Assembly (NCBI GenBank): GCA_043784965.1
Contig: JAYVXS010000058.1
Coordinates: forward strand, 1 to 7,413
Source: JAYTQQ01 sp043784965
GTDB taxonomy: Bacteria > Bdellovibrionota > Bdellovibrionia > Bdellovibrionales > JAMPXM01
Length of the DNA stretch: 7,413 nt
Reading direction: 5' to 3'
Shown: piece by piece, positions 5,440-7,413 of the stretch
How positions within the stretch are numbered: the stretch's first letter is position 1
Layout: every line of letters starts with the position of its first letter
Position numbers and translations under genes: made by a program
The notes under the pieces: model-generated
Told to the model about the DNA's origin: nothing
What the model saw: only the letters and a program-made list of their open reading frames with translations
Databases searched by the model: none

Positions 5440-5782
5440 GGCGACTTTCAAGTTCATTCAATGGCTGGTCGATTGGATTGAAAGTCAGCCCTATTTTGCC
5501 TTTGAATGGGACCTCGGTAATCGCACCAAGAACTTCATCAAGCACGAAATCACCATTGAAGAAGCGGAGTCGGTGTTTAACCAGCCAGAGGCCATCAGGG
5601 CGCTTGGTGAGCAGGTAAGCCCCAAAGTAAATGAGCCAAGGTATGGAATACTTGGTCTTACTGGCACTCTAAAGCATGTTTTCGTCTGTTTTACGATCCG
5701 TGGCTCTGGAATCCGAATCATCCACATTCGGAAAATGAACAAGAAGGAGAGGAGTCTTTATGCCGAACTATGTAAAGAATGA
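5438..5782 (+). CDS. BrnT-like toxin
   Basis: A 114-residue protein. From residue 20 it follows the BrnT pattern: FAFEWDLGNRTKNFIKH (family F-x-W-D...N...KH), ITIEEAESVFNQPEA (F/I-x-x-A/E-x-x-V-F), then GILGLTGTLKHVFVCF and IRGSGIRIIHIRKMNKKE (family R-I-I-S-x-R-x-A...E). Known: BrnT has a RelE-like fold and acts as an RNase that arrests growth. A 19-residue extension MATFKFIQWLVDWIESQPY precedes the usual N-terminus and is aromatic and helical; no other ATG is nearby, so I keep this start despite the missing SD and very short leader. The gene overlaps the antitoxin by 23 bp. The GN..K variant of the opening motif marks it as a divergent subgroup. Confidence 0.82.
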   Translation: MATFKFIQWLVDWIESQPYFAFEWDLGNRTKNFIKHEITIEEAESVFNQPEAIRALGEQVSPKVNEPRYGILGLTGTLKHVFVCFTIRGSGIRIIHIRKMNKKERSLYAELCKE

Positions 5783-5996
5783 AAAAGGCTATGCAAGCGT
5801 CACTTTCAACGCCAAGGCCGTCAAGGATGCCTACTCCAAGGCGAAGACCAAGCGCAAACACCCTACGAGCGTCAACCTGCCCGAAGAAGTTATCACAGGG
5901 CTTAAGGCGTTGGCTTTGCAGATGGAAGTTCCCTACCAGACCCTCATGCGCAAGTTCATCACAGAGGGACTCGCTAAGCACAAGAAAGGCGCTTAA
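5760..5996 (+). CDS. RHH antitoxin of the BrnT-like module (BrnA-like role)
   Basis: A 78-residue basic protein. Residues 1-35 form the probable toxin-binding part (NEKGYASVTFNAKAVKDAY, then KAKTKRK). Residues 36-75 form the RHH: strand PTSVNLP, helix EEVITGLKALALQME, turn VPYQTL, helix MRKFITEGLAKHKKG. Known BrnA antitoxins place an RHH DNA-binding domain after a toxin-binding arm or the reverse, and repress their operon. The start has GGAG-AGGAG 5 nt upstream, inside the toxin's last codons, so translation is coupled by a 23-bp overlap. The order toxin then antitoxin matches BrnTA. The predicted operator is the 10-bp array at 5393-5439. Low sequence similarity to classical BrnA is expected, so I give no symbol. 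Confidence 0.82.
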   Translation: MPNYVKNEKGYASVTFNAKAVKDAYSKAKTKRKHPTSVNLPEEVITGLKALALQMEVPYQTLMRKFITEGLAKHKKGA

Positions 5997-6007
5997 CGGG
6001 AGCTGGC

Positions 6008-6341
6008 ATGATCGAATTTACCAAGTCTGAAAAACGAGAACTGCGCCGTCTGGCTGGCGACGCTTACAAAGCAGAGCTTGAAAAAGAAGTCGCCAAGCTT
6101 GAGGCGGCATTTAAAAAAATGGCGCGAGGGCAAGCTCAACGTTTTCGACTTAGACGAGCAGATCCATGCGTATTATTCGGGTCCACGCAAGCAACTCTAT
6201 GGTTTCTACCAAATGCGAAATCAACCTGAAGCAGCCGTTGCTCGCGGCATTGTGACGGGACTGATTGATCCTGACCAAGTGCCTACCAAAATAAAAGCTA
6301 AGATCGAGCACATGATTGGATTTTTCAAAGAGAGCCCTTGA
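6008..6341 (+). pseudogene. Conserved-looking hypothetical gene split by a +1 frameshift at an A7 tract
   Basis: From ATG 6008 (GGGAG 5 nt upstream, 11 nt after the antitoxin stop) the frame reads MIEFTKSEKRELRRLAGDAY, a charged helical start, up to AAFKK at 6118. There, at seven A (6113-6119), the sensible reading moves to the +1 frame: WREGKLNVFDLDEQIHAYYS, then KQLYGFYQMRNQPEAAVARG and IEHMIGFFKESP to the stop at 6339-6341. Read in frame zero it turns to MARGQAQRFRLRRADP and ends at 6229. Removing one A gives one 110-residue soluble helical protein. I recall similar small proteins in Proteobacteria but no function. Third gene of the TA operon. Options: real mutation, phase variation or transcriptional slippage on the A run, or a sequencing error. 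Confidence 0.72.
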
Positions 6342-6376
6342 AGTATTTGCGGTTCCCTCGGAACCAGCATTTGCAT

Positions 6377-6444
6377 TGGGAACCACGATGGGAACCACGA
6401 TGGGAACCAGAATCAGACTAACGCGGAAACACCAATGGGAACCA
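6377..6444. repeat. Cluster of TGGGAACCA repeats, three at 12-bp spacing
   Basis: TGGGAACCA occurs at 6377-6385, 6389-6397 and 6401-6409, exactly 12 bp apart (unit CGATGGGAACCA), and again at 6436-6444. An inverted GGTTCCC and a partial GGAACCA lie just upstream at 6351-6366. In one plus-strand frame the array reads GNHDGNHDGN, but no credible gene contains it. It may be a protein-binding array, iteron-like sites, or a minisatellite from slippage. Confidence 0.8.
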
Positions 6445-6528
6445 GCAACGAATTGGAGATTTTCTTGACTCTTCAGAGACTTAACCACTACGCTGCGTAA
6501 AGAAAACAATCGTTCCTAAGTTCGAGAG

Positions 6529-6625
6529 CCAAGGAACGCCAATTTCTCCTGTGTAGAACCTTTTAGAAATCCGATTTCTACAAAGACTGTCCAGCGGACG
6601 CCAATTTCTCCGGTGTAGAACTTTT
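6529..6625. repeat. Imperfect direct repeat, copies 62 bp apart, with central palindrome
   Basis: The copies at 6529-6564 and 6591-6625 share the core ACGCCAATTTCTCC(T/G)GTGTAGAAC. Between them is AGAAATC-C-GATTTCT (6565-6579), and TGTAGAA (6552-6558) can pair with TTCTACA (6576-6582). On the minus strand both copies read F-Y-T-G-E-I-G-V-x-W, and the two differences inside F-Y-T-G-E-I-G-V fall at third codon positions (ACA/ACC and GTT/GTC). This suggests decayed coding DNA rather than a plain binding site. The 62-bp period means the copies are in different frames. Confidence 0.7.
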
Positions 6626-6720
6626 CTGGTTCCAAACGGATCAGACAAAATCAAGATCACTATTATTTTTTTCGGGGGCTTTGGGGGCCGACCATTCATT
6701 TTTCAAATGTTACGAAAGAA

Positions 6721-6789
6721 ATGGTGCCTGTCACTTCCACGACCTATTACCTGAGAGGCGAGAGCTGTAGACTATTGCCATTAAAGTAG
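6721..6789 (+). pseudogene. C-terminal remnant of a paralog of the gene at 6999-7309
   Basis: A 22-codon frame ends in YLRGESCRLLPLK and stop (6748-6789). The downstream gene ends in YLRGEKCRLLPVK and stop (7268-7309). Eleven of 13 residues agree while most Arg and Leu codons differ (for example AGA versus CGG, CTA versus CTG), so the likeness is at protein level. In the same frame further upstream DHY (6655-6663) and GPT (6685-6693) also recur in order as in the second gene (7175-7183, 7211-7219), though the sequence between is poor. There is no promoter or SD for this fragment. The function of the family is unknown to me. Confidence 0.6.
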
Positions 6790-6915
6790 ATTTTTTATTT
6801 TACCTTGGTAATCTAATTTCTGGTCTAGGCAAAGCAGCACCAACAGTCGATAAATAAGTTATGAAGAAATTTGATTCAAAATGAGATTTAGATTTAAGAG
6901 AAACTTGAGTTATTT

Positions 6916-6945
6916 TGGACAATTATCTAACCCGTTGATTATACT
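6916..6945 (+). promoter_or_regulatory. Candidate promoter for the Lys-rich gene
   Basis: TGGACA (6916-6921, 5 of 6) and TATACT (6940-6945, 5 of 6) are 18 bp apart. Transcription would start near 6952 and give a leader of about 46 nt that contains the hairpin at 6979-6995. Confidence 0.5.
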
Positions 6946-6978
6946 TGCAGACTTTCGCCAACAGCGGTATTATCAGGT

Positions 6979-6995
6979 AACCACCAGAGGTGGTT
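6979..6995 (+). promoter_or_regulatory. Hairpin enclosing the ribosome binding site
   Basis: AACCACC-AGA-GGTGGTT is a perfect 7-bp stem with a 3-nt loop. Its loop and 3' arm contain AGAGGTGG, the only SD for the ATG at 6999, with 5 nt between. When folded the site would be hidden, so translation could be switched by temperature, a protein, or pairing with another RNA. The stem is short, so the effect may be modest. Confidence 0.6.
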
Positions 6996-6998
6996 TAA

Positions 6999-7309
6999 AT
7001 GAAAAAACAATCAAAAAAAACTGTTAAGAGGCCTTCCCTTAAGGCCACCAAAAAAACTACTAAATCAAAGAAACCCGAGCAATCTGCGAGTCAGCATGGT
7101 TATACGATTGTGGCAAAAGCCAGTAAGCCAAATAGACTACCGCATTTCTCAATCCAGATATTTTGAATCTTTTCGATCATTACATCAACGGCGATGATAT
7201 AATAATAATTGGCCCCACAAAGGATCGGTTTGATGGCCTTGATGATTACCAGCCAACCGTAACATCATATTTGCGGGGAGAGAAATGTCGGCTGTTGCCC
7301 GTTAAGTAA
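6999..7309 (+). pseudogene. Lys-rich small protein gene with an apparent frameshift
   Basis: From ATG 6999 the frame gives MKKQSKKTVKRPSLKATKKT, a very basic, probably disordered arm, then SASQHGYTIVAKASKPNRL, and stops at 7164-7166 after 55 residues. From about 7142 a different frame (shifted by -1) reads AFLNPDILNLFDHYINGDD, IIIIGPTKDRFDGLDDYQ and PTVTSYLRGEKCRLLPVK to the TAA at 7307-7309. It is open and protein-like, and the paralog remnant at 6721-6789 confirms its C-terminus. Joining them needs one extra base between about 7120 and 7145, giving about 103 residues. There is no slippery heptamer at the junction, so mutation or sequencing error is likelier than programmed shifting. Lys-rich arms often bind nucleic acid; that role is only a guess. 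Confidence 0.6.
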
Positions 7310-7413
7310 GGGTCAATACTAGGGAGTAAAAGCCAGAACCAAATCTTGCCATCAATTACGATTATTTTATAAGCTTTTGAATTTAGGCTCTATTTTTAGT
7401 TTATTTTTGGCAC

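Larger units (their letters stand above)
6342..6998. other. Gene-poor region with repeats and decayed coding fragments
   Basis: No intact gene of normal length is supported here. In order it holds: a hairpin GGTTCC-CTC-GGAACC (6351-6365) just after the preceding stop, without a T run; a cluster of TGGGAACCA units (6377-6444); an imperfect direct repeat (6529-6625); a T/G-rich stretch with TTTTTTTCGGGGGCTTTGGG (6665-6684); a 22-codon gene-end remnant (6721-6789); a small palindrome TTACC-TT-GGTAA (6800-6811); and the promoter and hairpin leader of the gene at 6999. Repeats beside AT-rich and GC-rich blocks could be an origin, but I see no DnaA box or proper iteron array. Confidence 0.5.

Noticed and set aside
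5378..5545. Upstream part of the minus-strand ORF ending at 5042
   Set aside because: It is antisense to the BrnT-like gene and its promoter repeats; residues such as HYITLYYTIIHYV are translated operator repeats.
6377..6444. CRISPR-like array
   Set aside because: Units are 9-12 bp with 3-bp gaps, far too short for repeats and spacers, and no cas gene is present.
6150..6509. Minus-strand ORF of 119 codons across the end of the frameshifted gene and the TGGGAACCA cluster
   Set aside because: It lies opposite better coding sequence, and its IVVPIVVP stretch is just the 12-bp repeat translated.
6665..6690. G-quadruplex or terminator at TTTTTTTCGGGGGCTTTGGG
   Set aside because: Only two long G runs, and the G-rich halves are not complementary to each other, so no hairpin forms.
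1..7413. Complete circular plasmid of 7413 bp
   Set aside because: Joining the ends makes the recombinase read SQF then GAKNKLKI and stop soon after, unlike the usual continuation, so the ends do not look like a natural junction. The full contig would be needed.

Overview
The window looks like accessory DNA of a Gram-negative bacterium, probably Proteobacteria or Bdellovibrionota in the broad sense. The grounds are strong Shine-Dalgarno sites, a lipoprotein-type signal peptide, and toxin-antitoxin and replication-helicase families common there. Base composition is mixed, with AT-rich promoter gaps. I cannot name the genus. No rRNA, tRNA, CRISPR array or complete insertion sequence is visible. 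A partial serine recombinase, a RepA-like hexameric helicase with a small probable ribbon-helix-helix (RHH) regulator, two toxin-antitoxin (TA) modules and several decayed genes fit a plasmid or integrated mobile element.

Layout. (1) 1-370, minus strand: N-terminal catalytic domain of a serine recombinase, cut by the window edge. (2) 501-1500, minus strand: RepA-like ATPase preceded by an overlapping small probable RHH gene, with promoter and operator-like repeats at 1536-1586. (3) 1600-3212, plus strand: an apparent operon of an unknown 95-residue protein, a Cys-rich probable lipoprotein and a two-TM membrane protein. (4) 3220-3890, minus strand: toxin-first HigB/HigA-type module, with a palindrome over the likely promoter that argues for a later toxin start. 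(5) 4166-4563, plus strand: a CopG-type RHH gene coupled to a 60-codon ORF that looks cut short, meeting a convergent winged-helix-like gene (4501-4815). (6) 4816-5437: a long inverted repeat and a doubtful membrane ORF carrying a 14-bp tandem duplication. (7) 5438-6341, plus strand: BrnT-like toxin, RHH antitoxin, and a third gene split by an A7 frameshift, behind an operator of four direct repeats plus one inverted repeat at exact 10-bp spacing. (8) 6342-7413: mostly decayed DNA with 12-bp repeats, a 62-bp-spaced direct repeat that looks coding-derived, and two related gene ends sharing the peptide pattern YLRGExCRLLPxK. The second belongs to a Lys-rich gene that is frameshifted and has its ribosome binding site inside a hairpin.

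How they work together: the helicase would serve replication of the element, the two TA modules its stable inheritance, and the recombinase its rearrangement or movement. The lipoprotein/membrane operon is envelope cargo of unknown role. No system here can be called new with confidence. The best leads are the helically phased operator, the two homopolymer or indel frameshifts, and the YLRGExCRLLPxK paralog pair.
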